Below, piece after piece: positions 34,069-43,775 of a stretch of 64,000 nucleotides of DNA. Both the position numbers and the translations under genes were made by a program. Origin of the DNA: Crocinitomix sp. (lineage in GTDB: Bacteria; Bacteroidota; Bacteroidia; Flavobacteriales_D; Crocinitomicaceae); contig WTCE01000098.1 in NCBI GenBank assembly GCA_013138735.1, forward strand, positions 1-64,000, given 5' to 3'. Position 1 is the first letter of the stretch. Each line of letters begins with the position of its first letter. The notes beneath the pieces are model-generated. The model saw only the letters and a program-made list of their open reading frames with translations, was not told where the DNA came from and made no database searches.

Positions 34069-36285
34069 TTATTGTCGAATGATTTTAAGATTTGAAATCA
34101 ACGTTTCGTTATTGTAGATTTGAATAATGTATAAGGCAGGTTCAAATATTGAAAGATCCAATTGATATGAGTTTACTTGACTCAAAGCAATAGTTGACAA
34201 GGTTTGCCCTGTCGCGCTTTTAATAATTAGTTGTCCGTTTTCAATTGTTTCTCCAAAAATGATTTCACTTTCTCCAGCAGTTGGATTCGGATAGACTTTT
34301 ACAATTTGAAGATCATTGTTTGCTATACTTAAATCTTCACAACTCCCAAACATATTATCATCCATCCAAGCTAAGCGCTCGGTCGTCCAATCGCGCAAAT
34401 ATCCCATCTCTTCAGCATAGGTGTCTCCAACAAAATTATTGGGCCATACATAGTTGCCTAGTATAGGCCAACGTTGAAAGTTACGTTCCGCTGCGTCTGC
34501 TAAATATGTTTCCATTTCTGTCACAAAAGCAAGTATTGTATCTGTGTGCAATGTTGTCATGCGCAGTTCTTGCCAACGACAGTTCAGCTCATGTGTGTAG
34601 CTTTCATCTTCTACAAGACGATTCCACCAAAATGGATTGTTCAAATCTCCGCCGCCGCCGCAAACGTCATTAAAATAGATTTCCCAACCATACGTTTCTC
34701 CACCTTGACAATAATTTGCATTACCCCAAGCCAAGTTAAAATCCCAAAGCGGTCCTGCATTTAATTTCCCGCCTTCACTTTCTCGTTCTTTATGTAAAAA
34801 TGTGCTAATCCGATAACCGTCTACATTTTTGCCTATCTCATTGACGATCATAAAATCTATAAAAGAGCGCACATTAACGTAAGGACGGTAACCATCTACT
34901 GGGTCATCAAAATCAGGTCCGTCTAAAGCGGTTTCAAAATCCGTTATGTACTCCTCAATATAGTCTAATTGGTCGGGGTGCATTTCGTCTATTTCTGGAT
35001 CATGCATTTGGTATCGAATATTCCCCCACGCTGGTGCCGCTTGCGCAAATGGAGAAGTCCATGCAACGATTCCACCGCCTGTAGTTTTATCTACTTTTAC
35101 AATATAGCCTCCAGTTAAGTCATTCCCCGTAATATCAGTTGGCTCCATTGGATCAATATTAACGCGTCCAGGATTTTCCTTAATTCTTTCCATGAAAACA
35201 TACACACCTATATAATCGCCATTCAAAACAACTTCAACCATTTCAGTTCTTGGAGCATATTCTCCCATTTGATTTCCTAATTTATAAGTCAATACATTTC
35301 TGATTAAAGATTTATCTGAATAGGGCGCGTAAAGAATCCAATCATTATCAATTGGCCAGTCAAAAATAGAGACATTATAATTGCTTGAATCGGGTGCTCT
35401 TGTTTCTAAACCATAAGCCTTCTTTGGGAAAGTTCCAGATGATGATCCTCTGCGTTCAATGCCAATTAGACCATAAAATTCGTTAAAAGGATCAGCCACA
35501 TTATTTAAACCAGATTCATTGTTAATGATTCCCATAAGCGCCGAAACTTTTGGATCATCTACAATTGAAGCGCCATCAGTTGTATTGATAATGACGATTG
35601 GTAAATTACTTGTTTCAAGAATTACCGGAGGTACAAACCAATCTGGTGCTGGATCGTAATCACTTGAAGCGCTATTGATCCCTAAAAATAAATAAGGACG
35701 CGAGCTTAAATCACTTGAGGTAATAGATTCGTTATGGGTTTGGACACAAAGCACGTTTGCCCCCATGTTGAGGTTTGCACTTAGAAATAATTTTGATAAA
35801 GTGAATTGTGCCGGATATTCTCCGTCATAAATTTGTGCCTCGTGTAAACCTGAGGCCAATTGGTCAAAATCAGGCTGTCCAGCTCCATCCAATAAAGCTC
35901 TGCTAATTTCAACGCCATTTAAATAGGCTACAAATCCATCATCATAATCCAACATTAAAGCTGCCGCGCTAATTTCAGAAGTGTCTACAATATCAAATTC
36001 AATGCGTTGGTAAACTGAAATTGTTCCGCTTGGTACACCTGTATTGTCATCTCCATCTCCATAACCAAAACCTCCACTGGCAGTTGGCCATGGACCCGCA
36101 TCAAAACTTAGCGTATTCCAATCGGCGTCAACAGGCGCATCTGGAACCATATAAGACCATAAATCTGTTTCATAAACAACGGTCTCCCAATGGTCGATTT
36201 GTGAATAAGCAGTGCTTTGAAAAGTAAACGCAATTCCGAATAGAAATGCGAATGGTAAAAAAATGGTGCGGTAGTGCGATAACAT
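34069..36285 (-). CDS. CotH-like secreted protein with T9SS type A tail
   Basis: ATG 36285 gives a signal peptide cleaved near AYSQ; the frame is open upstream to 36333. A CotH-kinase-like domain spans about 235-620: PIVIINTTDG, GIERRGSSSGTFPKKAYGLE, DWILYAPYSDKSLIRNVL, GVYVFMERIKENPGRVNI and GPLWDFNLAWGN. The C-terminal 80 residues are a sorting domain (YPNPTAGESEIIF; LSIFEPALYIIQIYNNE). CotH proteins can phosphorylate secreted proteins. A carbohydrate-binding-like region lies in between (SGGFGYGDGDD). Confidence 0.88.
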   Translation of the reverse strand: MLSHYRTIFLPFAFLFGIAFTFQSTAYSQIDHWETVVYETDLWSYMVPDAPVDADWNTLSFDAGPWPTASGGFGYGDGDDNTGVPSGTISVYQRIEFDIVDTSEISAAALMLDYDDGFVAYLNGVEISRALLDGAGQPDFDQLASGLHEAQIYDGEYPAQFTLSKLFLSANLNMGANVLCVQTHNESITSSDLSSRPYLFLGINSASSDYDPAPDWFVPPVILETSNLPIVIINTTDGASIVDDPKVSALMGIINNESGLNNVADPFNEFYGLIGIERRGSSSGTFPKKAYGLETRAPDSSNYNVSIFDWPIDNDWILYAPYSDKSLIRNVLTYKLGNQMGEYAPRTEMVEVVLNGDYIGVYVFMERIKENPGRVNIDPMEPTDITGNDLTGGYIVKVDKTTGGGIVAWTSPFAQAAPAWGNIRYQMHDPEIDEMHPDQLDYIEEYITDFETALDGPDFDDPVDGYRPYVNVRSFIDFMIVNEIGKNVDGYRISTFLHKERESEGGKLNAGPLWDFNLAWGNANYCQGGETYGWEIYFNDVCGGGGDLNNPFWWNRLVEDESYTHELNCRWQELRMTTLHTDTILAFVTEMETYLADAAERNFQRWPILGNYVWPNNFVGDTYAEEMGYLRDWTTERLAWMDDNMFGSCEDLSIANNDLQIVKVYPNPTAGESEIIFGETIENGQLIIKSATGQTLSTIALSQVNSYQLDLSIFEPALYIIQIYNNETLISNLKIIRQ

Positions 36286-36393
36286 ATCGTTAACTTTAAG
36301 GAAACAATATAAGAATTTTGCGCGGAATGCCACTGAAAAGAAAAGGTTCTATGTACTTGGCAAAAAAAAATAGTTTCTGAACGAGCTAACTGC

Positions 36394-36401
36394 TATCTTT
36401 G
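36394..36401 (+). promoter_or_regulatory. TAnnTTTG -7 element before the S41 peptidase gene
   Basis: TATCTTTG matches the -7 consensus and lies 19 bp before ATG 36421. No TTTG at the usual -33 spacing was found. Confidence 0.45.
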
Positions 36402-36420
36402 AATTGGTGTCATTAGAAAG

Positions 36421-37830
36421 ATGAAGTATCTTAATAAATATCTTATTCGTGCGGTTGCATTTATATGTTTAGTTGCTAGCAGCAATTTAATGTATGCCCA
36501 AAAAATTTCCAAAAAAGATGCAATCACAGATTTTGAATTTTTAAACGAGGCAGTTGTAAATGCACACGGCGCAAATTATCATTCTAATTTATCTGTGAAT
36601 ATTGATTCATTGCTGGGCACGGTTCGCGCACTTAAATCAGACAGTATTTCAATTCCAGATTTCCGGTATTATTTAGGAGTCGCCTTAAGTGAAATAGGTT
36701 GTTTGCATACCAGCGTTAAAGAATTTCCATTGGATGTTGAATTGCCAAAAGAACGCTTTTTCCCAATCCCAGTTTTATTGGTTGATCAATCCTTATATAT
36801 AGACAATCATAAATCCAAAACCACCCAAAAATATGTGGGGCAAAAAATAGAAAAAATCAACAGCCATTCTTCGGTTCATATTGTCGATCGGCTTTTGAAT
36901 TATTTGGGCGGAGATGGAAGAGGTTCTCAAGATTCTTATGCCGAAGAAATTGCCTCACTTTATGCACCCAAATTAATTTCATATTATTTAAATCAACCTT
37001 CAAAATTTAAAATCAAAACAAGCCTTGGAACATTTACTGTTTCATCCTCCAATAAAGCAAATTACCGTTATCGTACTATCGTTTCAATGCAAAAACAAGA
37101 GCGAATTTTGGAAGCTGAGCGTGCTTTTTATCAGAAAAGAGACAATATTCCAGTGTTGCGAATAGAAAAATTCAAAAAAAAAGATCCGAAATTTTGGGAC
37201 CTAGTTTTTGAAGAATTATTCACCGAAAACCCACCTTTTTTTGTGATAGATTTAAGAGGGAATACAGGAGGCAATCGAGAAGCCGGAGCAGCGCTAATGC
37301 AATATTTAACGAATGAAAATTTTGGTTATGCCATTTTGCAGCCCAAGCGGAAGCCAAAACCATACCTCAATAAACAAGGGAAACGCTATTATCGCTTTTC
37401 TAAATTAAAATATAATGTGGGTGAATTCTCACATAAAAATAACACCGAATTGGGAAATTCTTTTCGTTTCAATTTTAAACCAAACAAATCCACCTATAAA
37501 GGTCAGCTAATTGTTTTGACGGACGGGTTTACAGCATCAACTTCAACTATGTTGACCACTTGGCTCGACAAACATTCGAACGCAATATTTATAGGAAGAA
37601 CAAGCGGCGGAGGTTATAATGGCAACAACGGAGGCGTCTTCCCAAAAATCACTTTACCCTGCTCTAAAACAATGCTTCGGTTTCCTTTATATCGAATTGT
37701 TTTAGATGATGATTACAAAAAGGAAAATGGCCTAAAACCAGATATTGAAGTCGACTACAGCGTCAATGATTGGTTGGAAAAGAAAGATAGAGATTGGGAA
37801 GCGGTCTTAGACTTTATTCAAGCTCGCTGA
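36421..37830 (+). CDS. S41-family peptidase, secreted
   Basis: A signal peptide cleaved near MYAQ is followed by an N-terminal helical part and a C-terminal S41 domain. Signature segments are FFVIDLRGNTGGNREAG, LIVLTDGFTASTSTML (catalytic Ser in TAST) and FIGRTSGGGYNGNNGG. The Lys that pairs with this Ser in CtpA is not obvious, so it may belong to the tricorn-like subgroup. No PDZ domain is clear. It has its own promoter. Confidence 0.88.
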   Translation: MKYLNKYLIRAVAFICLVASSNLMYAQKISKKDAITDFEFLNEAVVNAHGANYHSNLSVNIDSLLGTVRALKSDSISIPDFRYYLGVALSEIGCLHTSVKEFPLDVELPKERFFPIPVLLVDQSLYIDNHKSKTTQKYVGQKIEKINSHSSVHIVDRLLNYLGGDGRGSQDSYAEEIASLYAPKLISYYLNQPSKFKIKTSLGTFTVSSSNKANYRYRTIVSMQKQERILEAERAFYQKRDNIPVLRIEKFKKKDPKFWDLVFEELFTENPPFFVIDLRGNTGGNREAGAALMQYLTNENFGYAILQPKRKPKPYLNKQGKRYYRFSKLKYNVGEFSHKNNTELGNSFRFNFKPNKSTYKGQLIVLTDGFTASTSTMLTTWLDKHSNAIFIGRTSGGGYNGNNGGVFPKITLPCSKTMLRFPLYRIVLDDDYKKENGLKPDIEVDYSVNDWLEKKDRDWEAVLDFIQAR

Positions 37831-37989
37831 TCAGATTGCCTTCTTTTTAAATGTTTGTTAATCGCGACCAAAAAAAAGGTTGAGTTAATTTTTTACTTAA
37901 TCTGTGAATTACTTGTTGCTTCCGGTAAATTATAATCAAACATTTCGTATTTTTACTTGCTTATTCAATCACTCAATTGTTAGTAAAGT

Positions 37990-38427
37990 ATGCTGTTGTT
38001 TCCCATTGTTATAGGGTTGTTTATAATCCTTGAAGGCTCAAATATTTTTCTTTTATATTTCTTTCCAAAATCTAAAAAAGGGAATGCGATTGGCATGTTT
38101 AACGCATACGAAAAATCGAAATCCGATCCTGAAATCCATACATTTATAAGATATTTGATTAATTGGATTGCGGGTTCAAAACTTATTTTTGTTGCCTTAT
38201 TATTGGTCTTAGTATTTACAGGAGATGAAGCCATCCAACTCTATAGTTTAATTGCTTTAATTCTCTCTGTAGCTACATTTTTTTGGAGACTTTATCCGAT
38301 TATGAAATCAATGGATCAGCAAGGGCAAATTACGCCTAAAGGTTATTCAAAAACGTTAGCAATCATGATTTTAAGCTTTTTATTGGCGTTTATTTCTGTT
38401 GTCGTTTATTATTTTTTCTTCACTTAA
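37990..38427 (+). CDS. membrane protein with four helices, unknown
   Basis: The 145-residue protein has helices at about 2-22 (LFPIVIGLFIILEGSNIFLL), 55-75 (GSKLIFVALLLVLVFTG), 80-98 (LYSLIALILSVATFFWRLY) and 123-143 (LAIMILSFLLAFISVVVYYF). Charged loops include FPKSKKGNA and MDQQGQITPKGYSK. The family is not recognised. The region before it is AT-rich and shares a 40-bp segment with 38561-38600. Confidence 0.65.
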   Translation: MLLFPIVIGLFIILEGSNIFLLYFFPKSKKGNAIGMFNAYEKSKSDPEIHTFIRYLINWIAGSKLIFVALLLVLVFTGDEAIQLYSLIALILSVATFFWRLYPIMKSMDQQGQITPKGYSKTLAIMILSFLLAFISVVVYYFFFT

Positions 38428-38722
38428 ATTATTTGAACTACGTTTAATAATAGCGTCTTTTCAGCATCAGAATTTAGTTCATTTAAAAATGAACAAAAAG
38501 TGGCAATTCCATTGGTTTTCTATCAAATTGGTAGATTATTTAAATGAAATTCATAAAATAAATCAAATTATTCGTATTTTTATTCGCTTAATCATTCAAG
38601 ATAAGGAGATTACAAGTGTTTTGCGTTTGAGAAAGAAACAGTCCAGTTTTGGCAACTCTCATAGCGTCTTAAACGTCTAGAGTGCGTAAGCAGATAGAAT
38701 ACAATAACCAACACGCTAACAA
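38428..38722. other. gap with a second copy of the segment found before 37990
   Basis: AATCAAATTATTCGTATTTT from 38561 and TATTCGCTTAATCATTCAAG resemble AATCAAACATTTCGTATTTT from 37934. A frame at 38399-38680 (TTG start) overlaps the previous gene end and has no signal or domain, so it is not called. The promoter of the gene at 38723 probably lies in the last 100 bp. Confidence 0.4.
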
Positions 38723-41188
38723 ATGAAAATCCTAATTCAAAAAATTACATTGTGTTTATTTTTCGCAATGTTCATAAATACCCAACAAGCTTCGGCTCAA
38801 GATTGGACATTTCCATATCCAACAACAGGTACTCCATGTTCATCATGCGCACCTCCCGGTTGGACAATGATTTCAGGATCGCCAGACCTTTCAAGTTTAG
38901 TGAATTGGATTGGATATCCACATCACGAATCTACGGGTGTAATTAGTCCAGTTCCAGAACCAACACCAGGTATTACATCTTTTATGTCAGCAATGGCTTA
39001 TGGCGGTGGAACAGAGGTTGTAACAACAACGTTTACGATTCCTGCACCAAGAGTTTTAACCGTTTATTTTGGCGGATTTGGAACTAGTATTTCAGGTGGT
39101 GGACCATCTGGAGCAGAACCTGGGGATACAGAGAACTTACTTGTGAATGGAGCAACTGTTTCAGTTCCAATTCCATGGGATGGCGGATGGCTTGCAGTAA
39201 CTTATGATTTGCCTGCAGGTGTAAATACAATTACATTAAATCCAGGACTTACAGATGATGATACACGTCACGTAGTGCATATTTCAATTCCTGCTGAACA
39301 AATTTCACCATGCGATAATGACTTATTGACGACGGTTTCAGATACTGAAATTTGTATAGGAGAGGAATTGACATTAACGGCAGAATCTATTTCTGGAGCT
39401 GTAGTAACATGGGATTTAGGAGCTCCAAACGGAATTCCTTTTACACCAGTAGATGAAGGCGTAATAACATATACAGCAACAAGTGAAGACGAGACGGATT
39501 GCCCTTATTCAGTGGCTATAACGGTACTTCCTTTACCTCTCATTTATGCAGGACTTGACTTTGAAATTTGTGAAGGAGAAGAAGCTATACTTGAAGGTGC
39601 AGGTGCAGGTTTAGGAACTTACGATTGGACCGACGGTGTGATTGATGGTGATCCATTTATACCAGCAGCTACGGGAACTTATACGGTTACAGGAACCAAT
39701 CTTGCGGGTTGTTCAAATACAGATGATGTTTTAGTGACTGTAAATCTTTTACCTCCAGTTGACGCAGGTTTAGATTTAATCGCTTGTATCGGTTATGATA
39801 TAACATTGACTGGTACAGGAGCAGGAGTAGGAGGCATTTACGATTGGTCAGGTGGTGTTGTTGATGGAGTAGCATTTTCTCCAGGAGCAACAGCTACTTA
39901 TACCTTAACAGGAACAGATGAATTTGGTTGTGTGAATACAGATGATGTTGAGGTGATTGTTCATGATTTACCAATAATAGATGCTGGAGCTGATCAAGAG
40001 GTTTGTGAAGGATTTGAAGTGACTTTAGCTGGTTCAGGCGCAGGTGGCGGATCATATGATTGGACTGGCGGAGTAACAGATGGTGTAGCATTTTCACCTG
40101 CTGTAACAAGTGTTTATACCTTAACAGGAACAGATGATAATGGCTGTGTCAATACAGATGATGTAACAGTAACGGTGAATCCATCTCCATCAGTTGATGC
40201 TGGTCCAGATATTTCAATCTGTAACGGAGACGCATTGATCTTAGCCGGAACTGGTGCAGGTGTTGGTGGAACTTATGATTGGACAGGTGGCGTAGTTGAC
40301 GGTGTTTCTTTTGTACCAGTTGTTACAACAACTTATACACTAACTGGAACGGGTGATAATGGATGTGTCAATACAGATGATATTACGGTAACAGTTAATG
40401 GTTTACCAGAAGTTATTTTCTCCACAGATGATTTATTAGGCTGTGCACCTTATAAAGTTCAATTTAATACGGTTAGCCCAGGTGCTTCATTCGAATGGCA
40501 TTTTGGTGACGGAACTATGAGCACAGTTGAAAATCCAACGCATGTCTATTTAACAGAAGGTTTATTTGATGTGACATTGACAATTACTTCAGCTGAAGGT
40601 TGTGTAACAACAGTAATGTATGGTGATTATGTAGAAGTTTATCCAGCGCCAGTAGCTTCGTTCAATTTCATTTCGCGAGAAGTGGATTTAGGAACGTCAA
40701 CTGCCGATTTTGAAAACACATCATTGTTTAGTGATACATATACTTGGAATTTCGGTGATGGTTCACCATATTCAAATGTCTTTAGCCCAAGTCATACTTA
40801 CCCAAGTATTGACAATGGCGCTTATACTGTGACGCTTATTGCTGAAAACAGCATTGGTTGTGCAGATACGGTGACAAGAATTGTTCAAATGGAAGGTTTA
40901 ACAATTTATTATATTCCAAATACTTTCACACCAGATGGTGATAACTTCAATGAAACATTCCAACCGGTATTCTCATCTGGGTTTGATATCTATGATTTCC
41001 ACATGGCTATTTATAATCGTTGGGGAGAAATGGTTTTCGAAACGTATAATGCGGCTTATGGATGGAATGGTGCTTTTGGAAATGAAGGTTTAGTCCAAGA
41101 TGGAGTTTATATCTGGAGAATTGATTTTGGAGATTCTGGAAGTGATGCACGTTATACTAGAGAAGGACACGTAACTGTTATTAAGTAA
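38723..41188 (+). CDS. large secreted repeat protein with gliding-motility-type C-terminal domain
   Basis: It has a signal peptide cleaved near ASAQ. Residues ~20-200 form a unique N-terminal domain. Four to five repeats of ~80 residues follow, each with VDAGPDISICNGDALIL-like and YDWTGGVVDGVSF and TYTLTGTGDNGCVNTDD-like segments. Two PKD-type domains (FEWHFGDGTMSTVENPTHVY; YTWNFGDGSPYSNVFSPSHTY, cited in part) precede a type B sorting domain (YIPNTFTPDGDNFNETF; IYNRWGEMVFE). It is a likely surface adhesin exported by T9SS. Confidence 0.93.
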   Translation: MKILIQKITLCLFFAMFINTQQASAQDWTFPYPTTGTPCSSCAPPGWTMISGSPDLSSLVNWIGYPHHESTGVISPVPEPTPGITSFMSAMAYGGGTEVVTTTFTIPAPRVLTVYFGGFGTSISGGGPSGAEPGDTENLLVNGATVSVPIPWDGGWLAVTYDLPAGVNTITLNPGLTDDDTRHVVHISIPAEQISPCDNDLLTTVSDTEICIGEELTLTAESISGAVVTWDLGAPNGIPFTPVDEGVITYTATSEDETDCPYSVAITVLPLPLIYAGLDFEICEGEEAILEGAGAGLGTYDWTDGVIDGDPFIPAATGTYTVTGTNLAGCSNTDDVLVTVNLLPPVDAGLDLIACIGYDITLTGTGAGVGGIYDWSGGVVDGVAFSPGATATYTLTGTDEFGCVNTDDVEVIVHDLPIIDAGADQEVCEGFEVTLAGSGAGGGSYDWTGGVTDGVAFSPAVTSVYTLTGTDDNGCVNTDDVTVTVNPSPSVDAGPDISICNGDALILAGTGAGVGGTYDWTGGVVDGVSFVPVVTTTYTLTGTGDNGCVNTDDITVTVNGLPEVIFSTDDLLGCAPYKVQFNTVSPGASFEWHFGDGTMSTVENPTHVYLTEGLFDVTLTITSAEGCVTTVMYGDYVEVYPAPVASFNFISREVDLGTSTADFENTSLFSDTYTWNFGDGSPYSNVFSPSHTYPSIDNGAYTVTLIAENSIGCADTVTRIVQMEGLTIYYIPNTFTPDGDNFNETFQPVFSSGFDIYDFHMAIYNRWGEMVFETYNAAYGWNGAFGNEGLVQDGVYIWRIDFGDSGSDARYTREGHVTVIK

Positions 41189-41197
41189 ACTTGGTTC

Positions 41198-41830
41198 TTA
41201 AGGAACGATTACTGAAAGGATTAAGAATAAACCGATAATTGATGCAACAAGCATTATTAAAATGGCACCAATTGCAGCGAATACGAAGGCCAATTGACTG
41301 AAAATTGATCCATCAGGTTTGTTGGATTGTAAAATGTGAATTCCCCACAGTATTCCCGCAGTTGTGATAATTATGCCTGCGATTAACCGCAAAATCATCC
41401 ATATAATGCGTTTAGGGTTCTTTGTGCGGTCTGCCTTTTTCTCTTCCTTCTGAGCTTTTTTATTGACATCAGTTGAATCAACTATTATTGGATTAACTTC
41501 TGGTAGCGATAATGTCATCTCTTCAAAAAGACGCAATTCAATCGACTGATTAGAACTGACTTTTTTACCATAATCATTAACAGAACTATCCTTTCTAAAA
41601 GAGTCGATTTCTGGCAAAACGCGGTTATCATTTTTCAGTTTCGTGCTGTCAAGAAAAAATGTAGCAACGTTTAAAACACTATTCGTATTGGGTACCGATT
41701 TTTCAGAGGACAGGATCTCTTTAGCTTTGAGGTCAAGGTATTTCCGTTTTGAGAAGTCTTTATTGACAGTGCATGAAACAAGCAATAATGTATTAAGAGA
41801 CAAGAGTAATATGTAACGAAAAATCTTCAT
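41198..41830 (-). CDS. lipoprotein with two C-terminal membrane helices
   Basis: Lipobox LLLVSC (Cys20) is followed by a polar, Ser/Lys-rich region of about 120 residues, then two helices (ILRLIAGIIITTAGILWGIHIL and LAFVFAAIGAILIMLVASIIGLFLIL, cited in part). A lipidated N-terminus with C-terminal helices would place the linker in the periplasm. No family is recognised. It ends 10 bp after the convergent adhesin gene. Confidence 0.6.
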   Translation of the reverse strand: MKIFRYILLLSLNTLLLVSCTVNKDFSKRKYLDLKAKEILSSEKSVPNTNSVLNVATFFLDSTKLKNDNRVLPEIDSFRKDSSVNDYGKKVSSNQSIELRLFEEMTLSLPEVNPIIVDSTDVNKKAQKEEKKADRTKNPKRIIWMILRLIAGIIITTAGILWGIHILQSNKPDGSIFSQLAFVFAAIGAILIMLVASIIGLFLILSVIVP

Positions 41831-41923
41831 TTTGCTCCAATATAGACTAATTGTTATAAAAACAAAAGTGATTCAATTGCTATAAGAGTAGAAATTGATA
41901 AGAATCATAAGTTAATGTTTGTG

Positions 41924-42748
41924 TCAAAACGTAAATTCATGTCTGGCTAAAATGGCCGCTGCAATTCCACTAATTGATTCTGGCATTACCACGCAACCTT
42001 GGCATGCGAGGACAGTGCCTTCTTTTGCTTTAATAATTTGAATGATATTGTAGACGTAAGGCTCAAAGTAAACTCCTTGTTCTTTTAAAGTAAGAATTCC
42101 GTCAATGGCATAGAGTTGAAATACCGGTCTGGCGCAACTTAACCAATCTAAGATAGCAACTGTGTCTTTCGCTTCCACAAAACCATTTACTTGCTTTCTA
42201 AGGGACATTAGTCCTCCACCAAGTCCACAGGCAAAGCCATATTTAATTCCAATATCTTCAATAAATAAATCCGTTTTGTCAAAATGAGTATGAAATATTT
42301 CTTCGTAATTAAGCGTGAATTTTTTATAGCGTTTTAAGTCAGTTTGTGTAGCTACTTCTATCATTTCAGCTTGAATCCAATACCCATTTTCATCCTTTTG
42401 AGATTCTTGGCGAGATATTTCATAAAACAGAATGGTGTCGCAATGACTAATTATTTTGAGATTAAATAAATTTAGGCCGTGCTTAGCATCAATGCTGTCT
42501 ATCAAATAACTCTCTTGGATTTGGACATAAGTTTCATGATATTGATCAAAAATATCGCGATTAATAAGGTAGGATTCTTGGGCGAAATATTCATCCTTGA
42601 CATAAGAGTCTTGTACTTGCTCGGCGTATGCCTCAAATTTAGAATAATCTAGTGCAGATAATACCGCTTTTAATTCTTGCGATACCCGTTGCGAAAACCC
42701 ATGAGTAATTGTGAAAAAGCAAAGTAAAAGAATCGTTTTATTAAGCAT
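41924..42748 (-). CDS. secreted protein of unknown family, copy 1 of a pair
   Basis: Signal peptide cleaved near GFSQ. A 255-residue mature part shares motifs with its neighbour: IKYGFACGLGG, then WLSCARPVFQLYAIDGILTL and KEGTVLACQGC. The Cys in both YGFACG and ACQGC are conserved across the pair and may form disulfides. No known domain is recognised. It is separated from the copy at 42817 by 68 bp. Confidence 0.7.
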   Translation of the reverse strand: MLNKTILLLCFFTITHGFSQRVSQELKAVLSALDYSKFEAYAEQVQDSYVKDEYFAQESYLINRDIFDQYHETYVQIQESYLIDSIDAKHGLNLFNLKIISHCDTILFYEISRQESQKDENGYWIQAEMIEVATQTDLKRYKKFTLNYEEIFHTHFDKTDLFIEDIGIKYGFACGLGGGLMSLRKQVNGFVEAKDTVAILDWLSCARPVFQLYAIDGILTLKEQGVYFEPYVYNIIQIIKAKEGTVLACQGCVVMPESISGIAAAILARHEFTF

Positions 42749-42816
42749 GAACTAAAGTATCGGTTTAAAGTATAATGCCATATTTAAGAAGGTTACCATC
42801 TCGAATTCAATTTGTT

Positions 42817-43665
42817 TTAATTCCTTTGAAAAGTCGCCTTACGAATGGATGTCTGATCACTAAGATCATGCTTTTTTAGAAGAATTTCCACTTCACTTTT
42901 TATTGTTGTCTTCCAATGAGTACAACCTGAACATGTATTTACATTACCTTCCTTATTCGCAATAACTTCAATTAGTGCGTAGGTTTCATCCTTGAAGCGT
43001 ACCCCTTTTTTACTCAAGGTCAAAATTCCATCAATGGCATATAATTGTAATTCAGGGGTAGCAGAAACCAACCAGTTTTGCAAATCTTTTTTGGCCTTAT
43101 TCTGGATGAAATAGTTTAACTGTTCCCTGTAAACAGGATCTTGCCCACCAAAACCGCAATGCGATCCGTATAAAACGTTGTCCACAAAAATATCTCCAAA
43201 TCTAAGTTTAGCACCATAAATTTCTAGGTAAGAATTTTCTAAATCGCTATAAGCAGAAGAGTCCGTTTTTTCTTTGATTAATTTAAATTTTTCAATCCAT
43301 TTTTCAGATAGATTTTGTTCGTAGATCTTCTCTTCAATGCGATAGTGAATGATCTTATTCTCAAAACGAAGGATGCTTACAAAATAACGATCAACACTGG
43401 AGATATTTGTATTTGTTTCGTCACGTGTGTTTTGTTCAATTTCAACTTTGAATTCATAATATCCATCAATAATTTCACGATCTATTATATTCATTGAACT
43501 ATAATGCAGGTCCTTGGTCGAATTGTCCCTTAGGCCATCTAAATAATTTGTTAAATCCGAATATTTTTTTGATTGATAGGATTTCTCTAAACTATTCAAT
43601 ATAGGATATGCCTGCACAAAAATCGAGCAGAATAATAAAAGAAAAAAAGTCAAATATTTTGACAT
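42817..43665 (-). CDS. secreted protein of unknown family, copy 2 of a pair
   Basis: ATG 43665 gives a signal peptide (MSKYLTFFLLLFCSIFVQA). Shared motifs with its downstream copy are LYGSHCGFGG, WLVSATPELQLYAIDGILTL and KEGNVNTCSGC. The spacing between them is also kept. The N-terminal 150 residues are more variable and helical. The two genes look like a tandem duplication of a family not identified here. Confidence 0.7.
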   Translation of the reverse strand: MSKYLTFFLLLFCSIFVQAYPILNSLEKSYQSKKYSDLTNYLDGLRDNSTKDLHYSSMNIIDREIIDGYYEFKVEIEQNTRDETNTNISSVDRYFVSILRFENKIIHYRIEEKIYEQNLSEKWIEKFKLIKEKTDSSAYSDLENSYLEIYGAKLRFGDIFVDNVLYGSHCGFGGQDPVYREQLNYFIQNKAKKDLQNWLVSATPELQLYAIDGILTLSKKGVRFKDETYALIEVIANKEGNVNTCSGCTHWKTTIKSEVEILLKKHDLSDQTSIRKATFQRN

Positions 43666-43775
43666 GGATACGTTTAAGTTAATCACTTAAAGATAGGGCT
43701 AAAATTTGAAAATTAGACAAAAGAGTGCAACCTTATGGATTTGAAATTGGTCTATTAGTTAGAACAAACACTGCT

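Noticed and set aside
38399-38680. A 93-residue TTG-start frame after the four-helix membrane gene
   Set aside because: It overlaps the previous gene end, has no domain or signal peptide, and spans the promoter-like segment.
39687-40109. Minus-strand frames opposite the repeat domains of the 821-residue adhesin
   Set aside because: They are shadows of a repetitive plus-strand gene, rich in Leu, His and Gln with no start signals.
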